Assembly: GCF_003254395.2 (NCBI RefSeq)
Contig: NC_037639.1
Location: 9,166,501-9,230,500 of the forward strand
Reading direction: 5' to 3'
DNA: 64,000 nucleotides
DNA from: Apis mellifera
Taxonomy: Eukaryota > Arthropoda > Insecta > Hymenoptera > Apidae
Position 1 is the stretch's first letter. Each line of letters opens with the position of its first letter. Under the pieces are notes generated by a model. The model made no database searches. It saw only the letters and a list, made by a program, of their open reading frames with translations, and was not told the DNA's origin. Both the position numbers and the translations under genes were made by a program. Of the stretch, positions 11,301 through 25,062 are shown piece by piece.

Positions 11301-14300
11301 TTCTTCCTCCATTTCTTTACAAATCTCTGTATACAATTAATAATCTTCTAAAATTGTACAGTTGGATGCAGAAGAGTCCTTTTTGAGTAAAATAAGAACG
11401 GATAGAATTTAATTAAGTTTTCTTTCTTTCCATTTGTAACTTCAAAACTGACGAAATTTATAAATCAATGGCTAATGAATACTTATTTTTCTAAACATAT
11501 CAGAAACGATTGTCGAAGCTGTTCTTCCTGTTCAAGTGTATACAATACAATTCTTTAAATGATCAGACATCACATCTTGCGTCTTTCAAGATTTTCTCTT
11601 CAAATTTCGTATCCGTTTGAAACAGATCTCCCCCGAAGCATTCCGTTAAACGCAATGTCCCGCTTCAGTTGCAAAGGATAGACGTCGAAGAAAAGTTTGA
11701 TTTATTTTAATCAAGGTCCATGCTCGAGTTGCAAAACAATTCACAGAGATGCAACCGAGCAATCGTTTTGTCGATGCACAGGGATAAGCAACCGCTTGAA
11801 ACCGTTTACGAACAGGTGCTCGCTTCACAATCATCGTATATCATACTCAAAGTTCGATTTTCAATCAAGAGAATCTGTATCAACTCGTATAATGAAACTG
11901 GACAATCTTACAAATTCTTGTTTCTTCGAAATCTAAGAATAAGTTTTCATTGAAATGAGACGCAGTTTTTCTACGAAAATATCGCAGATATATCCTCTTT
12001 TTAAAAAAATTCAAGTAAAAGTTAATAATTTAGGAAAGGTAAGATAGTGAAAAAATTCATTTCATATCTTTCAATGGAAATTTAACATCAATGTAACTGA
12101 TTTCTATGACACTCGTCGTAATCTTTTTCAAAAGGATGAATATATCTTCTCTGCATACGCAAAAGGAATTGTATTTCTTCATACTCCTCGTACAAATCAA
12201 TATATTCTCCGATACAAGATTCCTCTCCCGATTGAATTTCGCAATTGATCAATTTTCTTGCAGTTCACCAATAAATATCCTCTCTCTCTCCTTTTCCATG
12301 GATTCTCAAGTCGATCAAAATCGTGGGAAGCAACGAAAACACGCCACTGTTTTAGAGTAACGAAGATCACGATTTTTGGAAAGGATAACAGTTTCATTCG
12401 TCGAGTAATATCCAACGATCTCCCGCGAGAGCGAGGCTTCGTAAACTTAGATTCGTCGATTAAACGGGGAGGTTGGAATGTTTTCTCGCGGTGATGTCGG
12501 GCATCGTTTCGACAAATTTACCTTGGCCCTGTGGATGATCTGCGCACCCAAGGGTCCACAGATGAGATTCGAAAGGAAATTTCTTCGAGGAGAAGGGAGG
12601 AAAGAAAATATCGAAGAGGGAGAAGCTCGTGCAACGCGTCGAAAATTCTCTGTCCGTCCCGAATGAAAATTTCTCAACGGACAGAGAGAAATCCTTTGAC
12701 CCTTTTCTCTCTTCCGAATAACTTTTCAGAATCCCTCTGTAATCATTAACCGTGCTTATTCTCCCTTCCAACTTTCTTCATCTTACTTCGATTGCGGATA
12801 CGTGGATCCTGCGCAAATAGAATTTTTGGAAAGGAAATTCCTCGATCGAATCCTTAAATTCTTATCCCATCTGTTTCGTTTGAAGCAAAACAATATTTTA
12901 TAGGGAAGAGTTAAATTCGTGGAAATGTATTATGGTAAATTGGTTTCTGATGAAGCATCACTTTCACGCCTCCTAATGACTCTAATCTCAGTTTCGCGAA
13001 TACGTGGAGCAAATCTGGCCACTTTTCGGACAATCGATTTATCGACACTTTAACATAATAAATAAATTGATATCTAATGATCGCACGGCGCGATACAATT
13101 TGTCCATTGTTTGATATCCCCGCGATAGAGAAAGGAAAGTGCGTAGATGGAATATTGAAATTAAATCCTCACCACGGATTTATTGATTTATGATCACACA
13201 TTTATGAATGGTGGAAGAACCATTAGAGTATATTGAAATTAACGGACACGCTTGCTAATAAATATATCGGGCATAATTTCGAAATCGAATAATCCATTAT
13301 CAGACACCATCGCACGGTTATTAATTCAACGGATGAGAGAGAGACGAAGGATTATCGTCCTTCCATGCTGCTCGGAATATCGCATAACGAAATAAAAAAA
13401 AAAAGAAAAAAGAAAAAAGAAAACCAGGGACGGGGTCTGAAAAGGCGGCATAGAACGAGAGACAAAGCGGATATAAAACTAATAAAGTTGTCTTCTCTTT
13501 TTTCTCCCGGAAGTCGCGATCGTTACCAGTGCTTTTGTCCCGCTGCGAAAACCGACTCGAAATATCCCCTTTGATCGCCTCGTTCCTATCTGAAAATTCT
13601 TTCCTTGCGCTCGTCGCACACTCGTCGCAACGGAGTGGTGCAGCGTGGAGAGAGAAAAAAAAAAAGAAGCGTAGTCTTTTTCACCGTGATGATTCTCTTT
13701 CTCGGTTGTATCGAGTTCCCGGATTCCTTTACGAGCGATCGAACAAAAGAGTGGAATTAACATGTGTTCAATTTTCCTTTGAACAAATGGATTGGATTTC
13801 TGATTTTTTTTCCCCCTTCTTTCTTTTTCCTATTCCTTTTTTTCTATTTGTTATTTGTCGTTTAACCGGTATCGACACAAATGCCCTGGTCAGTAATAGG
13901 AATGGATACACTTTTAAAATGGATTCCCAACACGGTATTTCGAATAAGAAAGACTGTTCAATCTCAAAAATTTAAAACTTTCAGGAGCCAAGCTTTTTAT
14001 TAAAATTTTCGATCGTGTCAAGTTTTGATAAAGCTATTGATATAATTACAAAATAAAATTTCTATTAAATCTAGCTTGAGATCCTAATACAATTATATGA
14101 ATTTTAATACAATGTATCAAACGAGATTGATATTGTAAAGAGTTTCTTTCTGTAATTTTCTCGTCAATCTCACGAGGTAATTAATTCTTTCTTTCTTGTA
14201 TAATCTTTCTTCATCATCTTTACAAACGTCTCAATAACGAATCTCAAGTTTAATCTCGTTTAATCTTTAGTTGAATCTTTAAGTTGAATCTTCGCGGGAT

Positions 14301-15470
14301 GTCAAAAGCTCGATTGATCGTTGAACAAGACGATCTCTTCCGGTTCGAGGCGAGGAAAGGACGGAGATCCTCGACTCGAAGCCGAAGCTGTTTTCGAAAG
14401 TCAATTTTCGCATACTTGAAAAAGCCCCGTTTATAATGGGAAGCGAGGCGGCGAAGTTGAGAGACGCATAATTATGCAGATTTGTTCCGGAAGTGGTTTC
14501 TCGCGGACAGTTGAATGCTTGAGCGTATCGCGGCTGGGAGGGAAACACGTTATTACCATTTCAGCGAGCGCGGCGCATCGCATTGTCTCCTTTCGCGAGA
14601 GTGGAAATAAAGAAAACAATTTAGGATAAACACGTTCTCGTTGAGAGAATCGCGTTTATTTCCGGAAAGCCGCCGTTTCGACGCCGCCATTTTTACGGGA
14701 TGGATGTTTTCTTTTTTCCTTTTATCTTTTTCCCTTTTCGAGGAAAAGAGAATTAATTCCTTTAATTATAGAAATACGTATTTGGAAAATTTCAATATTG
14801 AATTTTTAATTAAAGGATCATCGACTTTGATCAACGTTTATCTTATCTATTTTAATCTTGACAATTATTAATTTTAAAAGCATCAACGAAGATTGAAATA
14901 AACTTTCCGTGAAATATAATACAATCTTCGCTATAAAAAAGAACAACGCAAGTACATTCTTTTCTTTTTTCTTCCACGCAAACATTATCCAAATCGATGA
15001 TCCATGTAGTCCATCATCCGCAGTTACTTTTTTCCTTTTTCAACGTGATGAGGTTGTTTCCAAGAATGGGCAATCAAGGTGCCGCTGTTTACCCGCGTGC
15101 TTTTGTTCTGTTCTGATACGGGGAAAGAGAACGGCAAAGATCTCGGGGGGAGGCAGAAGCAAGGTAGCCTCTTTGAGACAGCTTTTCAACGCGGCCGAGT
15201 CTTCAAAGCTTTCGGCCGTTCCTTTCTCCTCCTGGACCCACTCTATTTCTCCCTTTCATCGGAAAGAAATATAGAATGGAAGCGCAACACGGATGGCCAC
15301 TTCGCGTCCCGTCGCGCCGCAAGTCGAGTGCCGAGGAAAGGGTTGGAGGCGTGTGTGTGTCGGCGAGGACGATTTCGGCGTGGAGCCATCATCTGTTATC
15401 GAGCCACGGCTCGTCCTAAGTGCTCTTTCCAGCCGCGAATGCTTCCTCGAAAAGCTTTTTCGGCGGCGAC
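8341..15470 (+). other. Non-coding stretch 5' of exon A
   Basis: No exon was recognised. The CAG|GTAAGG word at 9541-9549 is a good splice-donor match but has no coding frame before it; a non-coding exon cannot be excluded. Open frames at 8812-9229, 12447-12771, 13529-13975 and 14279-14619 overlap on both strands or run into A/T homopolymers. The region 13000-13330 has balanced composition with SOX-like (CCATTGTT) and Caudal/Hox-like (TTTATG) words. Confidence 0.55.
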
Positions 15471-15474
15471 AACA

Positions 15475-15503
15475 ACGAGAGAAAGAGAGAGAGAGAGAGA
15501 GAA
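15475..15503 (+). repeat. (GA)n microsatellite
   Basis: Near-perfect GA dinucleotide run inside a GC-rich patch; it yields an Arg-Glu run in an otherwise unconvincing 152-codon frame. Confidence 0.85.
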
Positions 15504-18500
15504 GCGAAAGTGTCGTCGATTGATCGGAAGATCGTAAGAAATGTATTTCTTTTTCCTTTTTCCTTTACAGAAATTTCTGCGTACAAATAGACCGACTTTT
15601 TTCTTTCTTAGGAAAATTATGCAAAATAGAAGAAGCTTGGTATATAAAATATATACCTGAAAAATCTATCGAATTAATTACTCTAACGGAGGATGGTTAA
15701 GAGAAAAACGCGATGTCTCTCGATTAGAGATGCAGATAGACTCTAATATCCTCGAGTGCTGGATGAAAAGATTCAATGGGACAGAACGAAAAAGGGGAGG
15801 CGGCGCGAAATGATTATCGAACAGTTTTTCAATATCGAGGGGGGGTGGTCGGATTGATAATTAGCAGTTTCCTTCGACCTCTCGATCGGCCTTTCAGAGT
15901 TTCCCCCCCTTGGACTTTATAGTCCAAGTTGGCAGTCAAAGTTTTTAATCGCTTCCACGGGCTCGAGCTGTCGGTGAAATGACGCTCACGTCCCAACCCC
16001 GTGCCTTATTTGCATGCATAATTCCCCGCCCGTAGAATGGTAGAATTCTGTCAATAATTTATTATTCCACCACGACGGAACGTGGCCCCCGTCGACGTAC
16101 TTTGAATACGAATCGTCGCAGTGTGTATACGCTGCAATCGGCCCCTTCCTTTGTTCCCTTTCGATAAAACGTGCCCTTTGCTCGATTGTTGTTGTAACCG
16201 ACAACACGAAGAATTCTTCGTTAAACGTATCTCGTTTGAAATTTCGTCATGGACAGATATTGGAAGAAGAGACGAATAAACGGAATAATCGAGACGAAGT
16301 GCGGGGGACGCTGTGCGTGATTTCAATTTGTCAACTCGCGATACACAACAGGGGCTCGACAGGTGTTAGTTAAACAATCTTGAAACAAGGTAGACAATTC
16401 CCAAAGAGGATTTTCATCCAGGCCCAAGAAACTTACGCCCCTTGAATTTGATGGGACACGAAAGATGCGAAATCGCTGAAACTCGAGGGTATACCAGAAG
16501 GTTTATACGAGGGGCAATCAGACGAAGAGTCTCGAAACTTTGGTTACAGAGTAAATGCTCGTGATGTGTTTAATGTGTAATCGTAATTAAGCGACCTTTG
16601 ATAAGTTTCGAAATTTCTTAAACAGATTTCCCTCCTTCGATCGTTTTTATGTATACTTCTTTCCTTATCGATATCCAAAATCCGGAGATATTTGCAAGGA
16701 CAAAAGGCTCGCCGCGAAAATTACCATTTCAATGCGGGAATATGAAACGAAGCCACGTTCGTGGAAGATTTCCCTTTTCATAGACGTGAAAAATAAAAAT
16801 TCCTGGTTATTAAATGTGGACAGTTTGGGGAGTTGTGCTTAACGCTTGATCCGGTTGCTGCAACAACCCCCGTGCGAGTCGAATATCCCGTGCTCTGAAT
16901 TCCAACGTTTGCTGTTTGCGATAAACAGCGCGTAATCCTGGCGCGGCGATAACTTGAACTGAAACTCAGACCAGCCAAAGTCTGGTGGAAATCGGTGGCG
17001 TTGCGTCTCGAAACGCGTGGCGGTTTTTAAACGGCGATCGCGTGAAACGTGGCTGGATCGGGCGCGAGTTATCGCCGTTAATCGAATATCGATTTTTCGA
17101 AATGCAAAAATTAATTTCTACGTTATTCGCGCGGAGGCAGCGAGAGGACAAAGAGCCGTTTAACCGAGATTGATTGGATAATTTTATCGGTCGTTTGTCG
17201 CGTGGCTTGAATGATTGAATTATCGAACCTTGTCACGGGGTTATTTCATTTTTCCCCCCCTCCCACTTCTTTTATTGTTTTTGTTTCCCTCGATCGGGAA
17301 AAGAGTTTTAATAAACGCAAAGTTTGACGCTTGTTTCGCAACGGCAATTCGTTTTGACGAAATAATATGCGAGGACGATTTGTTTGTTATTTTTAAAATC
17401 TCGTGTATATATATATTTTTTTTTCTTGTATCGTGTGGATATTATTATATGAAATTTTAATTTCAAATATTTTACTAATTGTTTCTGTGCGCTTTTAAAG
17501 CCTCGAGGAAAGGTTAAAATAGGTTCGATCAAAAGCAAGAGGGATTAGGCGTTAAAAAATTAACCATCTAAAATAAAGTTTCCTTAAAAACCGCTTTTCG
17601 TGGATTTACTCGATTTACTTTGAATAATATAAACTTATTTTTAAGAGGAACTTTATTCCTAACTTCAATCGTCAAAAAATTTCCGATCAAAAGAATCGAT
17701 TCTTTCCGAATCATTTCGATCGATTGAAAATTCATATGAAAAAAAAAAGCAACGAAAAAATATTTTACGTCTCAAACACGTTGTTTTACCCATCATATTC
17801 GATTCAAGTGAAGCATCGCATCGGATGAAATCAATGTCGCGGCCACGTCCCTATTTTCAATCGATTCCCGATCGTTTCAGCTGGTCGCTTCGGTTCAACT
17901 GTAAACCACCGGTCAACTTTGACGGAGGGAAAAATGTGTTTACCGCGACGAAACGACCACCACCAGTTTTGCACCGTCCCGCTCGGTTTGCGAACTTTTT
18001 CGCTTGTTTGTTGTACGCGCACGAAACCACGAAACAGAAATTTTTACCTCGTCTCCCCTTTATCTTTTCGAAATCAATCTCGAAAATCAATCTCAAACCG
18101 ATTTCGACTCCTTTCTCACCGCCTTCTCGATCGATCTTTCCACGCGTCATTTTTATTATTAGTTTTATTTAGCGCGCTCTTTATTCGCAAACACGCGCCT
18201 CGGCTCGAGTTTTAATCGAAAATTTACGCTGCCGGCGTGAACGCTCCCTCAATTTGGGATCGGTTCGATCGATCGTCCGAAATTTACATTCTTCATGATC
18301 GTTCGAATAATCGGCCAAGAGAATCGTGAATCGTGACAATTATGCGGGAATAGAAGTTTTTGATGAGAGATTATTCAGCTGAGCGGGATCGATATAATTT
18401 TACTCGTGATTGAAAGAGAAGATTAAAAAGTGAATTTGTTATTTTTAATTTTCGCCTCTTCGCGATTTGCATTCGTGAGATTTATAACGAATATATATAT

Positions 18501-20900
18501 ATTTTTTTCGAGAAATATTATAAATGTTCTACTCGTAGAATATGTATTCATTTGAATCTTTTCCATGCTTCATATTATCATAGTTACACGCAATAATTTG
18601 ATTAATAACGAGAGTGGAGGAATATCGCGAGCGATGAAATATTCGTAGATGTCTCCTCCGTGGTTGACTCTTCTCGTTTCGCCCAAACTCTCTAAACGTG
18701 TTTCCTCTCCGCTGGTAAATTCACATTCGGTTCTACTTTGACGAGCACGCGTCTATTTCAACCGAAAAAAAAGACTCGACTTCCGCTTAAAACCGGCACT
18801 TTCACCGTTCCAGATTAATACCGCGTCTACGAATACGCTGCAATTCTACGAAAAATTCGCACGCTTGTGCACGGAATCTTTAATACGCTTTTCTATTTAT
18901 TCCAGTCGGATTTCATCGTCGAGATATTATTAAAAATTTTCTAATTTCATTCCTTTTACATTCCTATTAAAATTAATGAAAAATTCGAATCGCTATATCA
19001 TTAGAATCTTTTCTTTTCTATTCTATTTTATGATTTTCGATTCTAGATGTAATGTTATTCTCGTGTAAAGAAAACAATATTCTTTAATTTTATTTATTTA
19101 CATCGTCTCTTGCTCATTTTATTGATCTGTTTCAAATTTGGAACGAAGCGATGAACTATCCTAAGCGTTATGGATCTTTGAATCCTTATATCTCGGCAAC
19201 CCATGATGGGCAAAATTTAATAGTCGAAGTTACGAATAAAGTTCTTACTTCGATAAGTTGGTTCGATAATTTATCGTTCAAAATATAATATAATAATCGC
19301 GAATAATTGTCGAGGTTATACGAAGAGATAATCAATTATAATAGCTTCGAATAAATGTTATTCGAAATTTTAATTAATTACTTACTTTTCCAACTCTGTC
19401 GAATTATTAATGACTTTTCTTATGATGATAACGAAACGACAAAAATTTCTTCTCACGTTCTTTCGTAAAATCAAAAGGTTTCATTCGCTTCGATATTTAA
19501 TAAAATATTTTCAAAAAAAAAAAAAAACAAACAAAATTCCCCTAAAATTCAACTAATTTTCCATCCATGAATAAATAAGGGCGTTTGCGAGATCCTCGAC
19601 TTTTCCACTCGAAATTCCTTTCCTTTGCGGTCTCGAATGTTTCGAGGCTTGTAAGTTTGCAGGAAAGGACAGTTGTGATGCTCGCGAGTGGGAACACTTA
19701 GGATTCATATTATCCTCGCAACATCTGCTCAAACAAAGCGGCAGCAATTTCTGATGGTCAATATACGCGAAACATCCTGAACGTGGATCCTGAAACGCCC
19801 TCCTCCCCCACCCGCAAGCCCGAGGATCCGCTCGATCAACTTGCAAACTCGGTATAATGTCCGTTAATCCTAGGGGATTGGTTGCGAGGGGGGAAGGTAA
19901 CTGTCCCGCAAAATACAGACGAACGGAACGGTTCCTCGTGGAAAATATATCGATCTATGAACGCGGAGGTTTACAATTTCGAGTATCGCGGAATAGGTGG
20001 ATGAGCTTTCTCCTTTCAGTTTCGGTAAGATTGAACCTTAGAGTTTCTTGACATTCAGTTTAAGGAAGGATTTAACCCTCGTGGCTCGTTGCATTGAACG
20101 TAGAATCGCGGTGTTAAAGGAGTTTAAGGAGATCGAAGTGGCAATGTTTAGGGAGAGGATTTGGTTTTCTTGGTTGAACTTGGTTCAGGATTAGGATTGA
20201 TTTGCTGCGGTATTATGGATAAACTTTATCGTTTATATATCGGTGACATTGGTTTCCTTCGAGGATTGCAATGTGTCGTTAATTTATTGTATAAATGAAA
20301 CTACGTTCAACGTAAATGGTGTAGTGTGCGAGAGGTAGTTGGAATCGTAGCATCTCGATTCATTTTCAATAGGGTATGAATAAACGTAGAGATTCTTTCA
20401 CTGAGCCTGGTAGAAAAGATTCGAGTCGTACTCGTTGAAATTCGAGGCAACGAATCGAAGAACGCCGTGAGAAGAAAATAATACCACCATTCACGCATTT
20501 ATTTACGAATCAACTTTGAAAAATTCTTCGATATTCGATAGAAGTTTCCTTTCCCGAAGCGCAACACCGAATCCAGTTATCTTCAAAAGTTGGTACTTTT
20601 TCGCTCGATATAAACCCGATATCTGCAGCTGCCACGAATTGAATTCGCGTACCTACTTTATTACAAAGTGAGGAGAGAAGGAAAGGTAAGTTTCTTTTCT
20701 TTTCTTGTTTCTTTTTTTTTTCTTGATAAGAAAGGAATACGTTAGATCGGTAACGTAACATCTGGGATCCCCGTGGATCGACCTGGATCGAGGCACAATT
20801 AGCGGCTTCATAACTCGACCGCTTTGTGGAAATTAATTGGAAACCAATGAATGCGAATGAGCTCGCGACGACGTTAAAGTTTCACAGCGAGGAATCCGAC
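15504..20900 (+). other. Non-coding stretch 5' of exon A
   Basis: Nothing coding is supported. An 8-bp perfect hairpin lies at 15909-15928. A GTAAGT donor word occurs at 20686 without a preceding coding frame. AT-rich runs occupy about 18900-19560. Confidence 0.55.
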
Positions 20901-20904
20901 CGCC

Positions 20905-20944
20905 TTTCTCTCTCACTCTCCCTCTCTCTCTCTCCTTTTCTCTC
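20905..20944 (+). repeat. CT-rich imperfect microsatellite
   Basis: CT dinucleotides with single-base interruptions, giving a Ser-Leu run in the overlapping 148-codon frame and discrediting that frame as a gene. Confidence 0.8.
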
Positions 20945-22433
20945 GCGCTATTGTCTAACCGAAACTCCTTGGCTAAGCCAATTATTGGGGGATCCAGGAA
21001 CGGTGAGATTCGACGAAGCTAATTTATGCCGATTTCCTTCTGATTTCTTTAAGATCCCTCGTACCTTCCAATTACCAGAATCCACGAAATCATTGGAACC
21101 TTTATCGCGCCCAGCCTGCGCTCATTGGATTTTGCTCGACTGGCTGCGTTTCACAATCGATGCTTCTAATTTATATTCGTGCAATTATTTCGATACATCT
21201 TTAAAAATTTCAACGAATAAATTGCATTATCGAGAGGCGAAGAATAAAGATTCGAAGATATCAAGATCGTAGATGAATTTTGAATAATGAAATTTCATTT
21301 TTTGTTTCAGTTTACGAATTTGTCAATCAAATTTTTCAATCATCATTTCACATTCATTTGTAGAACCAAAGATCTTAAAGATCCGATCTTAAAGTTCACT
21401 CGAATTCACACGATGGCAGCATCTGCTTCAAAGATATGTGGCTAATGTAACCACGATTGCTGCCACTTTTCCCGCCAGGAGATCGCCACTTACCGGTGTT
21501 TCGAAATGGCGGCCAACCACTTGGACAGAGAAAGAATTGAATGTGTCGGATGGAAATGGAAAACACGAGAAAATATTCGATTTCTTCGAAGAGGACACGC
21601 TCTTATATTCGAGCCACGCTTTCGTAAAAAAGAACAAATATTGGTGTTTTAATTCCATTTTTCATCGAAGAATGTCCCGAGGGGGTAACTTCATCTTCAG
21701 TTCGTTGAATACGTGTTCATTACTGAGATATTCTTGTGCATTTTGAATGAAAAGATTGTCAGAATGAATTTTATTCGTATTATTCGTATATGCTAATCGA
21801 TACTGAATATATTTCATTCTCGAAAATTTTCTTTCTTTTTACGATAAAAATATTCCATACGAGGAATTAACTATGATTAATGATTAAAGATATGAATGGA
21901 ATTAAAAATGTATAAACATTGTATCGAATCGAGAAGTTAACGATAAAAGACAGAAGAATGTTAAGACTTAAAATCCTCGTGTAAAATAAAAGAATATTAA
22001 AAAAGCATAAGAGAAATGTTGCGATATGATAAGTAATTGAAAATTATACGTTCAATTTTAAACTGTCTTATCACGTTGAAATGAATTTCCCGTTTTAATA
22101 CAATAATTATAGTTTAATCAACGAGTTTTATATTTCTTATATTCAAAAGTAATTCCCTCCCCTCCTCCTTCCCCATTAAAGTTTCTACTTGAAGCACAAG
22201 GTAGGGGAAAATTAAATATTTATAAATCCCGAAGAAATTCGAAGAAGTTCACGGATTAATTTAGTTTTCTCAGATGTTACCACCACGGTGGTTGTCCGAA
22301 AATACTTGTGTCCCCTTTCCAATCTTGCCATCCCCATCCCCTGGAATAAATCGATCTAAAAGGATCCCGAAAATACTCGCGACAGGAAACTTGCGCCTGC
22401 GTTCGGTTAATGAATTTTTTAACACGATTTCAG

Positions 22434-22461
22434 AGAGAAAGAGAGAGAGAGAAAGAGAGAG
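22434..22461 (+). repeat. (GA)n microsatellite
   Basis: GA dinucleotide run with AAAG interruptions. Confidence 0.85.
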
Positions 22462-25039
22462 CGAACTGTTGACCCGGTTAACTTTCCGCCGCTAATTCTC
22501 GCCCTGCTAAATTTAAACTCTCCCTAAAAAAAAAATAAAAGTCTCGTGCGCTTATTCATTACATCCACCGCTCGCGATTTTAATTATAAAATATTCTATT
22601 GATTCCGTGACGAGTTTGGAGAAAAAGGCAAAAACGGAGCGAGGAAAAGAAGAAGAAGGAAAGAGAAGAGAGTAAATATTATATCTGGCTATCATCATAA
22701 ATCGAGAAGAGGCGAGAAAAGTTAGAAATCATTCATTTTCTAAAATCCTGAAGCGAATAATTCCATTTAAATCGCACGAGTTTACAAATCATGGGAAAAG
22801 AATAGCTAACAATATTTTGAAGGAAAATCGGGGACGTAATTAATCGTAAAGATGACGATACGTGAACCAATTCTGAAGACTTTTTGAGACTATTGTAGGG
22901 ATAAGAAGACTACCAAGGAGATAGAAGAACGACGAGTTAACTCGGTTACTCGGTAATTTCGATCGCATACACGGATGGAACGAGAGTTTATAAGAATAGT
23001 TTCGACGATCAATTCCGGAAAAAGATTAAAAGTTTAACCTTCTTCCTTTTCCCCGTGCCCTAGAAACTTCGCTAACTAACGCCCCTATCTTCTTTCTACT
23101 TCATCTCTTTTCTCTTCCTTCACTCCTTTCTTCACGCACACACGCGTCCTTTTCTTCCTCGCCATCTTTTATTCTTCCTCTTTATCTCTCTTACCACTTC
23201 AGAATCATAAAGAGTGAAGTTTTAATTCGTTAAAACTATCCTGGATGAAAAGTGTTAGCCAGTTTGGACAAAGGGATGAAAGAGAGTCGAGAGTGGATGC
23301 ACGCGTAGAATTCTTTCTTAATATTGGGCGGAAATTAAAGAGCAATTTTGGGGGCGAATCTCGTTGAACCACGTTTCCTTCCCAAAAGGGAAATCCTTTT
23401 TTCGATTTTTCGTTCAACGGATGTGTCCGCCTTGGTTGAATTTCACCTTCTGGAAAGAGGTGCAAGATAGGGAGAGGAGGAGGGAAAAAAGTGAGAAAAA
23501 AAGAAACGAACGGTTCTTCTTTTTTTTTTTTCTTTCGCAAAGTTTCTTTTTTGCGGCACGATTAATTAGAGGCGTTAAAAATGGCACCGTTTTCCTTCAA
23601 GAGGTCGCGTTAAAACCCTGAGCCGGAAAGAATGGGGAAAGAAAAGCTGGACTTACCCTCGTTCCTCGGCCATCACGACCTTGGTGATATAGTGCTTGTT
23701 TGGAAAGAACCTTCTTCCATGGGAAGTTCGGAAGGTGACTCTCGGAAGAACTCCGCCTCCACCTCCCTACCCTTATTCTTCCATTTTTCTTCGACAATTT
23801 AAGGCTACGAAGATAAAGTGGATGTAACGGAGAATGTTCCTCTTAGAGAGATTCCCCGAGCTAAAGGGGAATCATTCTCTTTAACGCGAAGATTATCAAT
23901 TAAAAAAGAAGCTGAAGAATCGTCTTTCTAAGTAATAAAAAGGAATAAAAGTATCTTAAGATCGATGGAAAGATTAAATTTGCAATTTTACGCAAATTGT
24001 ATTATTCTTCTACATGACAGAGAAACGTTTCTGTTCTGAGATTTTTTCAGCAAGAATGGTAAAAGTTATCGGTTGAAGAGAAATCAAGGAGTTGCTTTCG
24101 AGAAGCTTAGGTTAAAAAGTGAAACGCTTGATCGAAATATCGAAACGCGATCCCTATTGAATTTTACACTCGCGAAATTACATTATTTATGTATGCACGT
24201 GTATGCATTCTGATTAATTCAATCCTGCAATCCTGCAGAAATCCCAAAACGAGGTACCGTTGTAACTTACGAGCAAATAGAATCGCTAATGGCACGATTA
24301 GACCTACGATCAAATGCAGACACTACAAAAGATCCTCTCCGTCATCGAGGCTTACATTATACGGAAGATTCATCCGGGTTAATTTCGTTCTCTCGAAACG
24401 CGTCTTAATCCCCCCCTTCTCCTCCCCCACGATACACGATTCACCGTGGATTACCCTATGTTCCGGGATGGAAATAACGACGTTGCGCGGACAAAACGGG
24501 TCGCGTTGTTGAGCACAAGGATTCGGCTCGCTCGAAGGATTAATTTCATTATCAAAGGATGATGGATCATGATGGATCCGTCCCGTTCCGCTAATAACGG
24601 AATTGAAATTTTATATTTGCGAACGAAGGAGAACATATCCCCGCGAAGATCTTCTCCCGCGAAGCAAAGAAATTATTCTTACGTCGATAAATCATCCCGG
24701 ACATCGACGAAGGGAATATTCGCAGGATAATTGGACGTTGGTTCTCGCCTGAACGTAGATTCGTTAGCGAAATTTATCTTTAATCAAGAGCGTGAACCAC
24801 TTGTCCCGTTGAATATATCTATTGAGAACGGGGATATTTGAGATGGAATCTCGTCGATGAGGTATAAATTTGATAAAAATAATAGGATCTATCCATTTAG
24901 ACGTTTATTCTCCCAGTGCCGCAACAACTCGTTCAAAAATTCCAACGACTATTCTCGAAAAAACCGCCGAGAGCAAGCGTTACTCGCAAGAATTTTGATT
25001 GCCAATCACGCTTCGCATTTCCATTATATCCCCAGCAAC

Positions 25040-25062
25040 GATATATATATATATATATATAT
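25040..25062. repeat. (TA)n microsatellite
   Basis: About 11 uninterrupted AT/TA units. Confidence 0.9.
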
